A DNA stretch of 64,000 nt from Prado023 sp963788325 (GTDB taxonomy: Bacteria; Actinomycetota; Actinomycetes; S36-B12; CAIYMF01), in contig CAWBGJ010000012.1 in NCBI GenBank assembly GCA_963788325.1, positions 91,076 to 155,075 on the forward strand, written 5' to 3'. Position 1 is the stretch's first letter, and every line of letters starts with the position of its first letter. Made by a program: the position numbers and the translations under genes. Below, one piece after another: positions 26,173 through 35,950 of the stretch. Under the pieces are notes generated by a model, which was given only the letters and a program-made list of their open reading frames with translations, searched no databases and had not been told where the DNA came from.

Positions 26173-27085
26173 ATGACTGCCGAACGACTCGCCGACGAGC
26201 TCGCGCCCCCCGCCCCGGTGGAGTTCGTGTCCACCTCCGTGGGGGAGATCGCCGTGCGGCGCACGCCGGTGCGTGGGGACGGCCCGCACGAGCCGGCGGT
26301 GCTGGTGCACGGGTTGGGCGGCAACTCCCTGAACTGGGTGGACCTCGCCGACGGGCTTCGCCGACCGGTTGGACTGCGTGTCGCTGGACCTGCCCGGTTT
26401 CGGGGCGACTGAGCCGCTGGCCGACGGGGACTACTCGATCGCCGCCCACACCGCGGCGGTGGTGGCCACGATCGAGGCCCTCTTCCCCGGCCAGGCGGTG
26501 CACCTGTTCGGCAACTCGATGGGTGGGGCGATCTCGGTGCAGGTGGCCGCGCGGCACCCAGAGCTGGTGCGCACCCTGTGCCTGGTCTCCCCGGCGCTGC
26601 CGGACCTCAAGCCGCGGCTGACCAACATCCACATCCCGGTGATGGGCCTGCCCGGGGTGGGCACGCGGCTGTTCGAGCGCTACCAGAAGGTGGGGGCGCA
26701 CCAGCGCGTGCAGGCCACGTTCGACCTCTGCTACGCCGATCCGGCGCGACTGCTTCCGCAGCGACGGGCCGAGGCGCAGGAGGAGGCCGAGCGTCGCGAC
26801 GGGCTGCCCTACATCAGCGACGCCTTCATCGGCTCGACCCAGGGGCTGGTGACGACGTTCCTGGACCGGGGGCCGGACCGGCCGTGGGCGCTGGCCGGGC
26901 GGGTGCAGGCGCCGACGCTGCTGGTGTACGGGCGCAAGGACAAGCTGGTGGACCCGAAGGCGGCGCACCGGGCCACGTCGGCGTTCCCAGACGCGCGGGT
27001 CATGGTGATCGCGGACTCCGGGCACGTGGCCCAGATGGAGCACCCGGAGTTGGTGGAGCGGTGGTGGCGGGAGTTCCTGGGGTGA
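26173..27085 (+). CDS. Alpha/beta hydrolase (one frameshift)
   Basis: ~303 aa. MTAERLADELAPPAPVEFVS, then AVLVHGLGGNSLNWVDLADG (oxyanion H-G motif), indel near 26365, then CVSLDLPGFGATEPLADGD, the nucleophile elbow VHLFGNSMGGAISVQVA with a G-N-S-M-G sequence, cap domain, LLVYGRKDKLVDPKAAHRA (Asp) and VMVIADSGHVAQMEHPELVE (His). Full triad visible. Divergent from the caspase-membrane operon. It may belong to the conserved TetR-moeZ neighbourhood rather than the accessory island, but I cannot verify that. Confidence 0.85.
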
Positions 27086-27302
27086 CGGGCTTGGGCTCGC
27101 CGGGACTCAGTTGGCTGGGCGCCGACTGATGAAGCCGCACATTGTGCCGCCTCATGCGGTCATCCGGGCCGGACTTACAGCGGTCCAGGAGGCAGCCGAC
27201 GAGGCGGGCTACGCCCAGCTGGGGCGTGACCAGGCCGACGAGGGTGATGGTCGCCGCGCCGAAGCCCGCCGCCGGACGCCGACCTGGGCCCACGAGCAGT
27301 GA

Positions 27303-27656
27303 CTCCGGTCGAGCATCCCTGGCCGCTGGCCGCTGGCCGGGGTCGGGGCGGGTGTACGCCGCCCGCCTGTCGCACTTGGACGAGAACAAGTACTGGTCGT
27401 GTCCAACAACCAGCGTAACAAGCACCAGCCCCAGGTCCTTGGGGTACGGCTGACCACGACGCCCAAGCCGGACTTCCCCAGCATCGTCCGCCTCGACGCT
27501 CGCGAGGTGTTCCACGGATCCGTGGTGTGTGACGACGTGGTCGAGGTCTGGCAGGACGAGGTCCGCAGGGACCTCGGGGCGCTGAGCAGGCCAGCCATGG
27601 ACGAGGTCAATCGTGGCCTTGCTGCGGCGTTGGGGCTTCTGGTCGCGGCGCGCTGA
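27303..27656 (+). pseudogene. MazF/PemK-type toxin remnant without start codon
   Basis: One open frame from the stop at 27300 to 27656 encodes PPVALGREQVLVVSNNQRN, then VLGVRLTTTPKPDFPSIVRL, GSVVCDDVVEVWQDEVRRDL and a last helix SRPAMDEVNRGLAAALGLL. This order matches PemK/MazF endoribonucleases (G-R-E-Q-V-L-V-V-S-N strand, T-T-x-P-K, late V-x-x-A-L-G-L helix). No ATG, GTG or TTG occurs before codon 33 (GTG 27399), so the usual N-terminus with M-x-R-G-x-V is missing or hit by an indel. No antitoxin recognised upstream. 27086-27302 holds no gene I trust. Confidence 0.55.
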
Positions 27657-27881
27657 TCGTCGGGGGCCGCGCACCGTTCCTCGGTTGCAGCATGTCCTCT
27701 ACGCTCGGCCCCGTGACCCAACTGCGCGGGGAAAGCTGGTCGTTGTGACTCCCTTGAGTCGCTCCGCGCTGGCGACGCGCACGGCGTCGGGCCGGTCTGA
27801 AGCCTGGCTCGTACCGCCGCGAGCACGCAGGCATCCACCAGGAGCTCCTGGGTTGAGGGGTTCCACGGGGGGAGGCCAGTT

Positions 27882-29775
27882 GTGGGCACCTGGCACGTCC
27901 TGAGTTCCCTGCTGATCGCAGGCGGTGCCCTCTACGGGCTTGGTCTGCCGGTCGCATGGCTGTTTCCGGCCCCTGCGACGGCTCAGTGGGTCCAGCGCAT
28001 TGCGATCGCGCCGGTGCTGGCCATCGCGCTGACCTCGCCCATCGCGATGGGGCTTGCCCTCCTCGACGTGCGTTTCCAGCCCTGGACGCTGCTCGTTCTG
28101 GCCGTGGGGGCCTGGGCCCTCGCGTACCCCCGCATGCGACGACAGTGGCGCGATGCCTCGAGGGGCCGGGAGTGGCAATGGCCACTGGCCATGGTCGCGG
28201 CAGCGGCCTACGGATGGTTCCTCGCTCTTCGTCCCTACGGTCTGTACCTGCCCAACCGCGACTTCAAGAACCACGCCTACAACGTCGCGCAGTTCGCATT
28301 CGACCGGATGGCCCACCCGCTGCACACCTACGCCCCTGGTCCACTGTCCGAGCCCGAGGTCAGTGGCTTCACTCGGATCGGGCTGCACACGCTGCTGGCG
28401 TGGGCGCTCCCCACGGGCGACTGGAACTCGCTGGGCGTCACAGCGGCCGCGGCGCTGCTGCCCACGATCATCTCGCTGCCGCTCGGGCTGATCGCGTTGG
28501 CCCGGATCTGGCGGCCGGACTCGACCCTGCTGTGGAAGCTTGCTGGGGCGTGCGGGGTGCTGTTCCCCTCGTTCACCGGGCCGTTCTCGATCGGTTCGGT
28601 GAGCCTGTTGTTCGGTGCTGCGCTCTTTCCCGCAGCACTGGCTGCGCTGTGGCACCTCGTCCTGGCCCCTGATCGCGGACGCCTCGCCCTTGTTGTTGCC
28701 GTCGGGCTGGGGATGGCGCTCACGCACATCCCTGAGGCGGCTGGGCTTGGTCTGCTCTTCGTCATCTCCATCCCGTGGATTGTCGGTCGGATGAATCCAG
28801 AGCGAAGCAAGGCTGCACGCAGGGCCCTCACGATCATCGCGATCGCGCTGGTGGTTGCGCCTGCCGCAGTCATGTTCACAACGTTCCCGTACCTCAGCGA
28901 GCAGCGCCGTGACATCCAGGCCAACGACGGCGAGGCCTGGCTTGGGGCGCTGTACCCCATCGTGGCGCACCCCGACGGTCCCGGTCTGCTCAGGCTGCTC
29001 GCGGCCGGCTTGGTCCTGCTCGGCATCTGGATGACCCTGCGCGAGCGACTGCGCCCGGAGCCGGTCATCGTCCTCGCGGTCTTCGCGTTCGTCTCGCTGG
29101 GCGCCAGTTGGGCCGGCGCACCAGGTTGGATGCAGTCACTTGCATCGCCCTGGTACGGATCCGCGAGCCGTGCCTCGATCCTGGCCGGCGCGGCGGTCGT
29201 CCTGCTGGCCTGCTTGCCCGTGTCGGTGGCGGGCGAGGCCCTTGCGGCGGGAGCGGAGTCGACCTCCCGTCGGGCCTTGGCGCCCCTTGGGCTCCTGCTC
29301 GTGGGACTGGTTGCGATCGGGTTCGGGCGCTTCCAGGTGGAACAGCGCCAGTTGGCTCTCGCCTCGACCCTGGCCGGAGCGGGGGACACACCAGCCATCG
29401 CTGATCGACTTTCTGGCTTGCTCGAACCCGGCGAGACCGTCCTGAACCTCGAGAGTGATGGCAGCACGAATCTGTTCTCCGCGGCGCGGGTGCCGACGGC
29501 AGTGGCCCTGTGGGTGATGGAGACACTGCCCGATGGAGACTCCGGCCGGTGATCTGCTGACCGACCACTGGCTGGACCTCGACGATCCGCAAGTGGCCGA
29601 CGCGCTGGCCCAGTTGGGCGTGCGGTACCTGGCGCTGGGCACGCGCAATGTGTTCTGGAGCCCCTCCATCGGGTATGCCGAGGCAGACCTCTCCGGCATG
29701 CCGCAACTGACCGAGGTCCTGCGCGGGTCGGACGTCACCGTCTACCGCTACGACCCGACGGAGGCCTCGCCGTGA
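27882..29775 (+). CDS. Multi-TM membrane protein, DUF6541/GT-C-like (one frameshift)
   Basis: ~630 aa. GTG start at 27882 with ggggggagg upstream. About 12-14 hydrophobic segments, a loop after TM5 with DFKNHAYNVAQFAFDRMAHP (acidic/His cluster as in GT-C membrane glycosyltransferases), and a soluble C-terminus. Near 29530 the frame shifts; the second frame continues AGDLLTDHWLDLDDPQVADA and ends VTVYRYDPTEASP. The 3' end overlaps the next gene by four bases. Likely a lipid-linked-sugar transferase or a cell-wall glycan protein; activity is inferred only from topology and context. A similar protein is at 44342-46297. Confidence 0.65.
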
Positions 29776-30230
29776 AGTGGTGGCTTGGGACGCTCGGGGC
29801 CCTTGCAATGGCTGCCGCGATCGGCTGGGGCAGCGCCAGGTCCCCGACCGCCGACGGCTACATCCTCTTCTCTCCTCCCACCGGAGCCAGCCCCCTACTG
29901 CCCGTCGGCGAGAACGACGTTCGTCTCGACGAGTGTGAAGTCACCTTCGAGGGGCTGCGGGTCCGTGGCCACGTGTCGATCGAGCAGCCACCGGTCCAGG
30001 TCCTCGTCACGCCTGCAGCGCCTCCGGGAGCGGGGGTCCGCGTGGGTGCCGCACTGGCCGCGCAGGTGCCGCAGTTCGCCGGTGCTGTTCCGGGCGACTT
30101 CGAGGTGGTGATTCCCTGGGCGACGCCGGACTCGCGCTTCCTGGTCGTCAGTGCCCCTGCGGCAGGGGTCGTGGGCTCGCAGGACATCGCCGCAGACGCC
30201 CAGCGACTCGGCACCACTTGTCCTGAATAG
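29772..30230 (+). CDS. Small secreted or membrane-anchored protein, unknown
   Basis: 152 aa. GTG start (GTGA overlap with the preceding gene). N-terminal signal-anchor WWLGTLGALAMAAAIGWGSA followed by ~120 residues of predicted beta-rich extracytoplasmic domain with two Cys (DECEVTF and the final TTCPE) that could form a disulfide. No family recognised. Coupled to the multi-TM protein upstream, so it may be an accessory subunit. Confidence 0.6.
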   Translation: MKWWLGTLGALAMAAAIGWGSARSPTADGYILFSPPTGASPLLPVGENDVRLDECEVTFEGLRVRGHVSIEQPPVQVLVTPAAPPGAGVRVGAALAAQVPQFAGAVPGDFEVVIPWATPDSRFLVVSAPAAGVVGSQDIAADAQRLGTTCPE

Positions 30231-30278
30231 CACTCCGGGACCCGCCTCACCGGGGTGTCTGCTTGCTACCCTCAGCGC

Positions 30279-32060
30279 GTGTCACGGGCGGAGCAGATCG
30301 ACGGATGGCTGATCCGTCGTCGCGGCTGGATCCTGATGGCGTTCGACGCCCTGGTCTGGACAGTCACGGTCCTCGTCTTCGTCGCGCTGCGCTACATCGA
30401 CGTCGCGTCTGGAATCCCATGGGCGGATGCGTTCCTGACGGCGGCCCTGGCCGTGGCGCTGCAACTCGCGATCGGCCGGGGACTGTGGATCTACCAGGGG
30501 CGCTATCGGATCGGCTCGAAGGACGAGGCGGTAGCGGTTGGCGCGACCGTGGTCTATACGAGCCTGGCGTTGTTGGTCCTCAGCCTGGTGTTCCCCGGCG
30601 GGCGCCTCATCGCCGTCTCGGTGCCGATCGGGGCCGGTGCCCTGGCGGTACTGGGCACCATCGGCGGGCGGGTCGTGTGGCGCACAGTCCACGAGTCCAC
30701 CATGCGCCCGCTCGACAGCGCACCGGTGCTGGTATTCGGAGCGGGTTCGGCCGGGATCCAGCTCGTCGTCAACATGCTCACCGACCCCGGCTCGCCCTAC
30801 CTGCCTGTGGGTCTGCTCGATGACGATGCTGCCAAGCGGCACATGCGCGTCCAGGGGGTCCGCGTGCTGGGCAACCGCACAGCCCTCGCGCAGGCCGCGC
30901 ACGACACGGGTGCGGCGGGCCTGGTCATCGCTGTGCCCAGCGGGGATGCCATGCTCTTCCGGGACCTGTCCGATGCGGCGGGTGCGATCGGCCTGCACGT
31001 CAAGGTGCTGCCGGGGCTTCGGCAGATCCTCGATGGTGCCGTGGGTTTCCGTGACCTGCGCGACATCGAGATCACCGACGTCCTGGGTCGGGCCAAGGTG
31101 GACACCAACGTCGAGGCCATCGCCGGGTACCTGACTGGTCGTCGAGTGCTCGTCACGGGAGCAGGCGGGTCGATCGGGTCGGAACTGTGCCGACAGATCA
31201 CTCGCTTCGACCCCGCCGAGCTGTACATGCTCGATCGCGACGAATCCGCGCTCCACGCGCTGCAGTTGAGCCTCACCGGGGCAGCGATGCTCGACACCGA
31301 CGACGTGATCCTCTGCGACATCCGCGATGCGGAAGCCCTGTACCGGGTCTTCGAGTCCCGCCGCCCCGAGGTTGTCTTCCACGCGGCTGCACTCAAGCAC
31401 CTACCCATGTTGGAGCAGTACCCGGAGGAGGCGTGGAAGACCAATGTGCTGGGGACGCTCAACGTCCTGGAGGCTGCCCAGCGCGCGGATGTGGCTGTGT
31501 GCGTGAACATCTCCACGGACAAGGCAGCGAACCCAGTCAGCATCTTGGGCTACTCGAAGCGCCTCGCCGAGCGGTTGACGGCGGGGATGGCCCACGCCAC
31601 CGGTCGGCACTACGTTTCAGTGCGATTCGGCAACGTGCTGGGTTCGCGAGGGTCGGTGCTGACCACCTTCGCCGAGCAGGCCGCCTCGCGCGGACCCGTC
31701 ACTGTCACAGATCCGGAAGTCACCCGGTTCTTCATGGTGATCCCCGAAGCTTGCGAACTGGTCATCCAAGCGGTCGCCGTGGGGCACCCAGCCGAGGCAC
31801 TGGTGCTGGAGATGGGTGAGCCGGTCCGGATCGTGGAGGTGGCCCAGCAGATCATCCAGATGAGCGGGCAGTCCGGGGTGGAGATCGTGTTCACCGGCCT
31901 GCGCCCCGGCGAGAAGCTGCACGAGGAGCTCTTCGGGGACGACGAGGTGGTGCGACCGACCGCCCACGAGATGGTGCGGGCCGTGACGGTGCCCCCGCTG
32001 GGTGTCGACGAGGTGCCTGGGCACGCTGACTGGTCCGCGGTCCTGGGAGGTGCCCGATGA
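30279..32060 (+). CDS. FlaA1/CapD/PglF-like nucleotide-sugar 4,6-dehydratase, membrane-bound
   Basis: 593 aa, intact. Four N-terminal TM helices, then a first Rossmann-like domain (VLVFGAGSAGIQLVVNML) and a second catalytic SDR domain (VLVTGAGGSIGSELCRQI), EVVFHAAALKHLPMLEQYP, NISTDKAANPVSILGYSKRL with the Lys, VRFGNVLGSRGSVLTTFAEQ, VTDPEVTRFFMVIPEACEL and TGLRPGEKLHEELF. Family members convert UDP-GlcNAc to UDP-4-keto-6-deoxy sugars. Leu replaces the usual Met four residues before the catalytic Lys. GTG start chosen at VSRAEQIDGW. The next two genes (aminotransferase, sugar transferase) overlap it in series, as in bacillosamine-type pathways. Confidence 0.9.
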   Translation: MSRAEQIDGWLIRRRGWILMAFDALVWTVTVLVFVALRYIDVASGIPWADAFLTAALAVALQLAIGRGLWIYQGRYRIGSKDEAVAVGATVVYTSLALLVLSLVFPGGRLIAVSVPIGAGALAVLGTIGGRVVWRTVHESTMRPLDSAPVLVFGAGSAGIQLVVNMLTDPGSPYLPVGLLDDDAAKRHMRVQGVRVLGNRTALAQAAHDTGAAGLVIAVPSGDAMLFRDLSDAAGAIGLHVKVLPGLRQILDGAVGFRDLRDIEITDVLGRAKVDTNVEAIAGYLTGRRVLVTGAGGSIGSELCRQITRFDPAELYMLDRDESALHALQLSLTGAAMLDTDDVILCDIRDAEALYRVFESRRPEVVFHAAALKHLPMLEQYPEEAWKTNVLGTLNVLEAAQRADVAVCVNISTDKAANPVSILGYSKRLAERLTAGMAHATGRHYVSVRFGNVLGSRGSVLTTFAEQAASRGPVTVTDPEVTRFFMVIPEACELVIQAVAVGHPAEALVLEMGEPVRIVEVAQQIIQMSGQSGVEIVFTGLRPGEKLHEELFGDDEVVRPTAHEMVRAVTVPPLGVDEVPGHADWSAVLGGAR

Positions 32061-33226
32061 CGAGCCCGCCGGCGCCGGAGTCGGTCCCGTTCGCGAGGCC
32101 CGACATCACCGAGGCTGAGATCACGGCCGTCGCTGACGCGCTGCGCTCGGGCTGGGTGACCTCCGGGCCACAGATGCGCGCATTCGAGGGGGAGTTCTCA
32201 GCGCATGTGGGCGGCGGGGTGGAGGCCGTCGCCGTCAACTCGGCGACCGCTGGACTCCACCTGGCCCTCGAGGCGTGCGGCATCGGCCCCGGCGACGAGG
32301 TCATCGTCCCCACGTGGACGTTCACCTCGACTGCTGAGGTGGTGCGCTACTTGGGTGCGCAGCCCGTGCTCGTGGATGTGGATCCAAGGACGCTGAACCT
32401 CGATCTGGCTCGGGTCGCCGAGGCGCTGGGCCCACGCACCCGTGCGGTGATGCCCGTGCACCTGGCTGGGCTGGGCGTCGACATCGCTGCACTGCGCGAG
32501 CTCGTGGGGGAGTCGGTCCGCATCGTGGAGGACGCGGCGCACGCGCTGCCCACGAGCACTGCGGGGGCGCTGGTCGGCGCGTGCGAGCACTCGGACGCGG
32601 CCGTCTTCAGCTTCTACGCCACCAAGACCATCACGACCGGTGAGGGCGGGATGCTCACCACTCGGGATCCGGCGATCGCAGCGCGGGCTCGGATCATGCG
32701 CCTGCACGGCATCGATCGCGACGCGTTCAACCGGTACGCAGTCGACAGCCCGGGGTGGGTGTACGACGTGGTAGCGCCCGGTTTCAAGTACAACATGGGT
32801 GATCCTGCGGCGGCGATGGGCCGGGCTCAACTCGCGAGATCGGGGCAGATGCACGCGCGCCGCCAGCGAATCGCCGATCGCTACCTCGAGGCCCTTTCCG
32901 ACCTGCCACTGGTCCTTCCGGCGGTCGCCCCCGCGGGGGACTCGCATGCGTGGCACCTGTTCATGGTTCGTGTCGTTGACGAGGCGCCGGTTGATCGCGA
33001 TGGGCTGGCGAGCAGCCTGGCGAAGGTGGGCATCGGGACGAGCCTGCACTTCATCCCGCTGCACCTGCTGTCCGTCTGGCGAGACAGCCTGCACGTGGTG
33101 CCTGCGGACTACCCAGTGGCCACACGCGAGTTCGCGCGCGTCCTGAGCCTGCCCCTGTTCAGTGCCATGACCGACGATGAGGTGGAACGGGTGGTCTCGG
33201 CGATCCGGGGGGTGCTGGATCCATGA
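32057..33226 (+). CDS. DegT/DnrJ/EryC1/StrS sugar aminotransferase (PglE-like)
   Basis: 389 aa, intact. PLP-dependent sugar aminotransferase: N-terminal SGWVTSGPQMRAFE, VAVNSATAGLHLALEACGIG, VIVPTWTFTSTAEVVRYLG, RIVEDAAHALPT (Asp that pairs with the PLP ring) and FYATKTITTGEGGM with the PLP lysine at about 190. The start overlaps the dehydratase stop by four bases; its own stop overlaps the next start by four. It probably transaminates the 4-keto sugar made by the dehydratase. Confidence 0.92.
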   Translation: MTSPPAPESVPFARPDITEAEITAVADALRSGWVTSGPQMRAFEGEFSAHVGGGVEAVAVNSATAGLHLALEACGIGPGDEVIVPTWTFTSTAEVVRYLGAQPVLVDVDPRTLNLDLARVAEALGPRTRAVMPVHLAGLGVDIAALRELVGESVRIVEDAAHALPTSTAGALVGACEHSDAAVFSFYATKTITTGEGGMLTTRDPAIAARARIMRLHGIDRDAFNRYAVDSPGWVYDVVAPGFKYNMGDPAAAMGRAQLARSGQMHARRQRIADRYLEALSDLPLVLPAVAPAGDSHAWHLFMVRVVDEAPVDRDGLASSLAKVGIGTSLHFIPLHLLSVWRDSLHVVPADYPVATREFARVLSLPLFSAMTDDEVERVVSAIRGVLDP

Positions 33227-33849
33227 GCCGAGTGCTCGACGTGGCTGTAGCCGGGTGTGGCCTGGTGGCTCTGAGTCCGGTCATGGCGGCAGTGGCTGTC
33301 CTGGTACGGCGAGATTCCCCCGGGCCGGCCCTGTTCCGCCAGGAGCGGGTGGGCAGGGATGGGAGACCCTTCACGATGCTGAAGTTCCGCTCCATGTCCG
33401 TAGCTACCGCCCCGGTGAGGGCCGCAGGCGTCACTGACTCGGGTGTCACGGGACCGCTGGTGACCGCCGCAGGCGATCAGCGGATCACCAAGGTCGGGGC
33501 GCGCCTGCGCAGCTCGAAGCTCGACGAACTGCCACAACTGGTCAACGTTCTGCGCGGGGACATGGCCTTGGTCGGGCCGCGGCCCGAGGTGCAGCGGTAC
33601 GTGGACCTGTGGGACGAGGCGGACCGGGAGGTGATCCTGTCGGTTCGCCCGGGGATCACCGATCCCGCTGCCATCGAGTTGCGCCGCGAGGAGGAGCTGC
33701 TCGCCGAGCAGGTCGATCCTGAGGCGTACTACCGCACTGTCCTGCTGCCGAGGAAGGTCGGGATGTATCGCCGCTACGTGGAGTCGCGCACTCTGGTCGG
33801 CGATCTCCGGATCCTGCTGCGGACCGTGGCGAGCGTCATCAAGGGGTGA
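33223..33849 (+). CDS. Monotopic phosphoglycosyltransferase, PglC/bacterial sugar transferase family
   Basis: 208 aa, intact. One N-terminal hydrophobic hairpin (VLDVAVAGCGLVALSPVMAA), then RRDSPGPALFRQERVGRDGR with the Asp-x-Glu-type catalytic region, FTMLKFRSM, SSKLDELPQLVNVLRGDMA and LVGPRPE. This short form lacks the extra TM bundle of WbaP and is like PglC: it loads the first phosphosugar onto undecaprenyl phosphate. Third gene of an overlapping trio, so the trio probably makes and loads a diamino- or amino-trideoxy sugar. Confidence 0.92.
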   Translation: MSRVLDVAVAGCGLVALSPVMAAVAVLVRRDSPGPALFRQERVGRDGRPFTMLKFRSMSVATAPVRAAGVTDSGVTGPLVTAAGDQRITKVGARLRSSKLDELPQLVNVLRGDMALVGPRPEVQRYVDLWDEADREVILSVRPGITDPAAIELRREEELLAEQVDPEAYYRTVLLPRKVGMYRRYVESRTLVGDLRILLRTVASVIKG

Positions 33850-33871
33850 GTGGGGCGTCGGGTGCCGAGTC

Positions 33872-34615
33872 CTACTTCGTGGCAACGCCCGCGACGATGT
33901 AGTTCCACCGGTCGGGCACGAGCCGGTCCAAGCCGGCGAGGTCTACTCGGGCTAAAGATGTGCGCTGGCCCTCCGTCCGGCCGAACGCCCCGGCGAACCC
34001 GAAGGTGGCCAATCGCGAGCTCGCGAAGGGTGCGAGGAAATCGCCAACCTCTGGCTCGGTCACGTAGCGCCAGTGCCCGCTCCACGACACGAATCGCCGT
34101 CGCAGCGCGTCGTGCAGCGGTGAGGCGGTGAGGTTCTCGGCGAAGAGCAGCACACCGCCGGGTTTGAGGGCCTCGTAGATGCTCTCGACGGCTTTGGCCT
34201 GCGCCTCGATGCCGCCGACGCCGCCGATGCCTCCGAGCACGGACTTGAAGGCGATCACGTCGTAGGCGGCGGTCCGACCGATTCGAGTCGCATCGATGGC
34301 TGCGTAGTCGATGCGGTCGGCCATACCGGCCGCTGAGTGCAACTCCCGGGCTGTCTCCGCAGGCCCGTCCAGATCAGAACAGAGCACACGGCGGGCGCCT
34401 TGGTCGGCGAACCAGAGAGACAGGCCCCCGTCCCGGGAGCCCAGTTCGAGCACCTCGGCATCGATCAGCTTCTGCGGGCCGACGACCTCTCGCCAGAAGC
34501 CCAGGGCTCGCCCCCAGTTGCGCACGTCCCACTGCACGTAGGTCTGCATGGGGCGGGTGGCGTGGGCATCCACGTGGGCTTCCGATCCTCGACGGGGCGG
34601 GGCTCTTGGCGTCAT
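33872..34615 (-). CDS. Class I SAM-dependent methyltransferase
   Basis: 247 aa from the first ATG; later starts (GTG at 34573, Met at 34549) are possible because residues 1-22 look atypical. AEVLELGSRDGGLSLWFADQ is motif I, VLCSDLDGPAETAREL the acidic beta-2 end, AFKSVLGGIGGVGGIEAQ, then YEALKPGGVLLFAENLTAS. The C-terminus VPDRWNYIVAGVATK. Convergent with the sugar transferase operon. Probably a glycan methyltransferase. Confidence 0.8.
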   Translation of the reverse strand: MTPRAPPRRGSEAHVDAHATRPMQTYVQWDVRNWGRALGFWREVVGPQKLIDAEVLELGSRDGGLSLWFADQGARRVLCSDLDGPAETARELHSAAGMADRIDYAAIDATRIGRTAAYDVIAFKSVLGGIGGVGGIEAQAKAVESIYEALKPGGVLLFAENLTASPLHDALRRRFVSWSGHWRYVTEPEVGDFLAPFASSRLATFGFAGAFGRTEGQRTSLARVDLAGLDRLVPDRWNYIVAGVATK

Positions 34616-34717
34616 CCTAAGAGCCCAGCGACCACTCGCGGCTGCTTGCAGTTGGGATCCTGCGGGTAGGCTCAGCGCCGCGTCCGGCGGTCGGGCGCGA
34701 CCCGAGGGGGTGGGGCG

Positions 34718-35950
34718 GTGCGGATCCTGCTAATCAACCAGTACGCAGGGGCGCCCAGCCTCGGGATGGAGTTTCGGCCCCACTGGATGGCTGTCGAATG
34801 GCAGAAGCTGGGGCACGAGGTTCTGATCGTTGCCGGGGATCATTCCCACCTGCGTCGCGCCCAGCCGGCGCAGGGACGGTCAGAGGTCGACGGAGTGGAC
34901 TTCCTGACGTTGGGAACTCCGGGCTACACGTCCAACGGCGCCCGTCGTTTCGTGAACATCCTGGCCTTCGGTGCGCAGCTCAGGCGGGCGTCGCGAACCT
35001 TGACCGGGTGGAAGCCCGACGTGGTGATCGCGTCCTCCACTCATCCGATGGACGTCCGCCCGGCCCTGCGGATCGCGCGCACGACGGGGGCGATCTTCGT
35101 GCACGAGGTGCACGACCTGTGGCCGCTGACCCCGAGGTTGCTCGGTGGGATGTCCGAGCGGCACCCGATGATCATGTGGATGCAGCGCGAGGAGGACCTC
35201 GCGTGTCGCGAGGCGGACCTGGTGGTGTCCATGCTGCCGGCGACGTTGCCCTATCTGCAGTCGCGTGGGCTCGATCCGGAGCGCTGGGCCTACGTGTCGA
35301 ATGGAGTCCCACCGGAGGCGGTGTTGGGCGAGGACCCGGGGCCGCCCGACGACGGCATCTTCCGCGTGGGGTACTTCGGTGCACATGGCCCGGCCAACGA
35401 CCTGGAGACCCTGATCGAAGCGGCCAGGCTGCTTCGGGATGAGGAGATCGAGTTCCATCTGACGGGGTCTGGGCCGCTGAAGGCTGAGCTCCAGCAGCCG
35501 GCTTCGGGGCTGCCGAATGTGCACTTCCATGAGGCGGTGTCTCCCGAGGAAGCGCGGACGCAGATGAGGGTCATGGATGCCCTGTACATCGGGCTCGCTC
35601 CAAGCCCGCTGTTCGGCCACGGCATCAGCCCAAACAAGATGTTCGACTACATGGCCTGTGGTCGGCCCATCATCCAGGCGATCGACACGCCTTCGAGCCC
35701 GGCGGAGTTGGCGGGTTGTTGTGTTCGCTGCGACCCGGGCAACGCCCTTGACGCTGCAGAGGTGATCACAGGCCTGATGCGCACCACAGGTGACAGACGA
35801 GCGGAGTTGGGGGAAGCGGGGCGCGCCTACGTGACCACCTCCGCGACGTATCCCGCGTTGGCCGTAGCGTTCCTCAGCGAGCTCGACGCCGTCCGAGTGC
35901 CTGGGCCGCCACGGGCGCGACCCGGTGGTGCCCGGTTCAACGAGAACTGA
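34718..35950 (+). CDS. Family 4 glycosyltransferase
   Basis: 410 aa, intact. N-terminal MRILLINQYAGAPSLGMEFR, GHEVLIVAGDHSHLRR, a VHEVHDLWPLTPRLLGG acceptor-side segment, FRVGYFGAHGPANDLETLIE starting the donor domain, FHLTGSGPLKAELQQ, and FGHGISPNKMFDYMACGRPI with the conserved P-N-K-x-F-D-Y-M-A loop. WbuB-like retaining GT-B enzyme, cytoplasmic, probably adding a sugar to the lipid-linked glycan. GTG start. The 3' end overlaps the convergent epimerase gene by 14 bp. Confidence 0.9.
   Translation: MRILLINQYAGAPSLGMEFRPHWMAVEWQKLGHEVLIVAGDHSHLRRAQPAQGRSEVDGVDFLTLGTPGYTSNGARRFVNILAFGAQLRRASRTLTGWKPDVVIASSTHPMDVRPALRIARTTGAIFVHEVHDLWPLTPRLLGGMSERHPMIMWMQREEDLACREADLVVSMLPATLPYLQSRGLDPERWAYVSNGVPPEAVLGEDPGPPDDGIFRVGYFGAHGPANDLETLIEAARLLRDEEIEFHLTGSGPLKAELQQPASGLPNVHFHEAVSPEEARTQMRVMDALYIGLAPSPLFGHGISPNKMFDYMACGRPIIQAIDTPSSPAELAGCCVRCDPGNALDAAEVITGLMRTTGDRRAELGEAGRAYVTTSATYPALAVAFLSELDAVRVPGPPRARPGGARFNEN

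Noticed and set aside
27111..27302. 63-codon ORF before the MazF-like frame as its antitoxin
   Set aside because: No antitoxin features, Arg/Ala-rich composition and poor start context.
27699..27889. Possible PIN-domain remnant on the minus strand (LLVDACVLAAVRA in one frame, DAVRVASAERL in another)
   Set aside because: Both similarities come from the same short stretch in different frames and cannot be parts of one protein.
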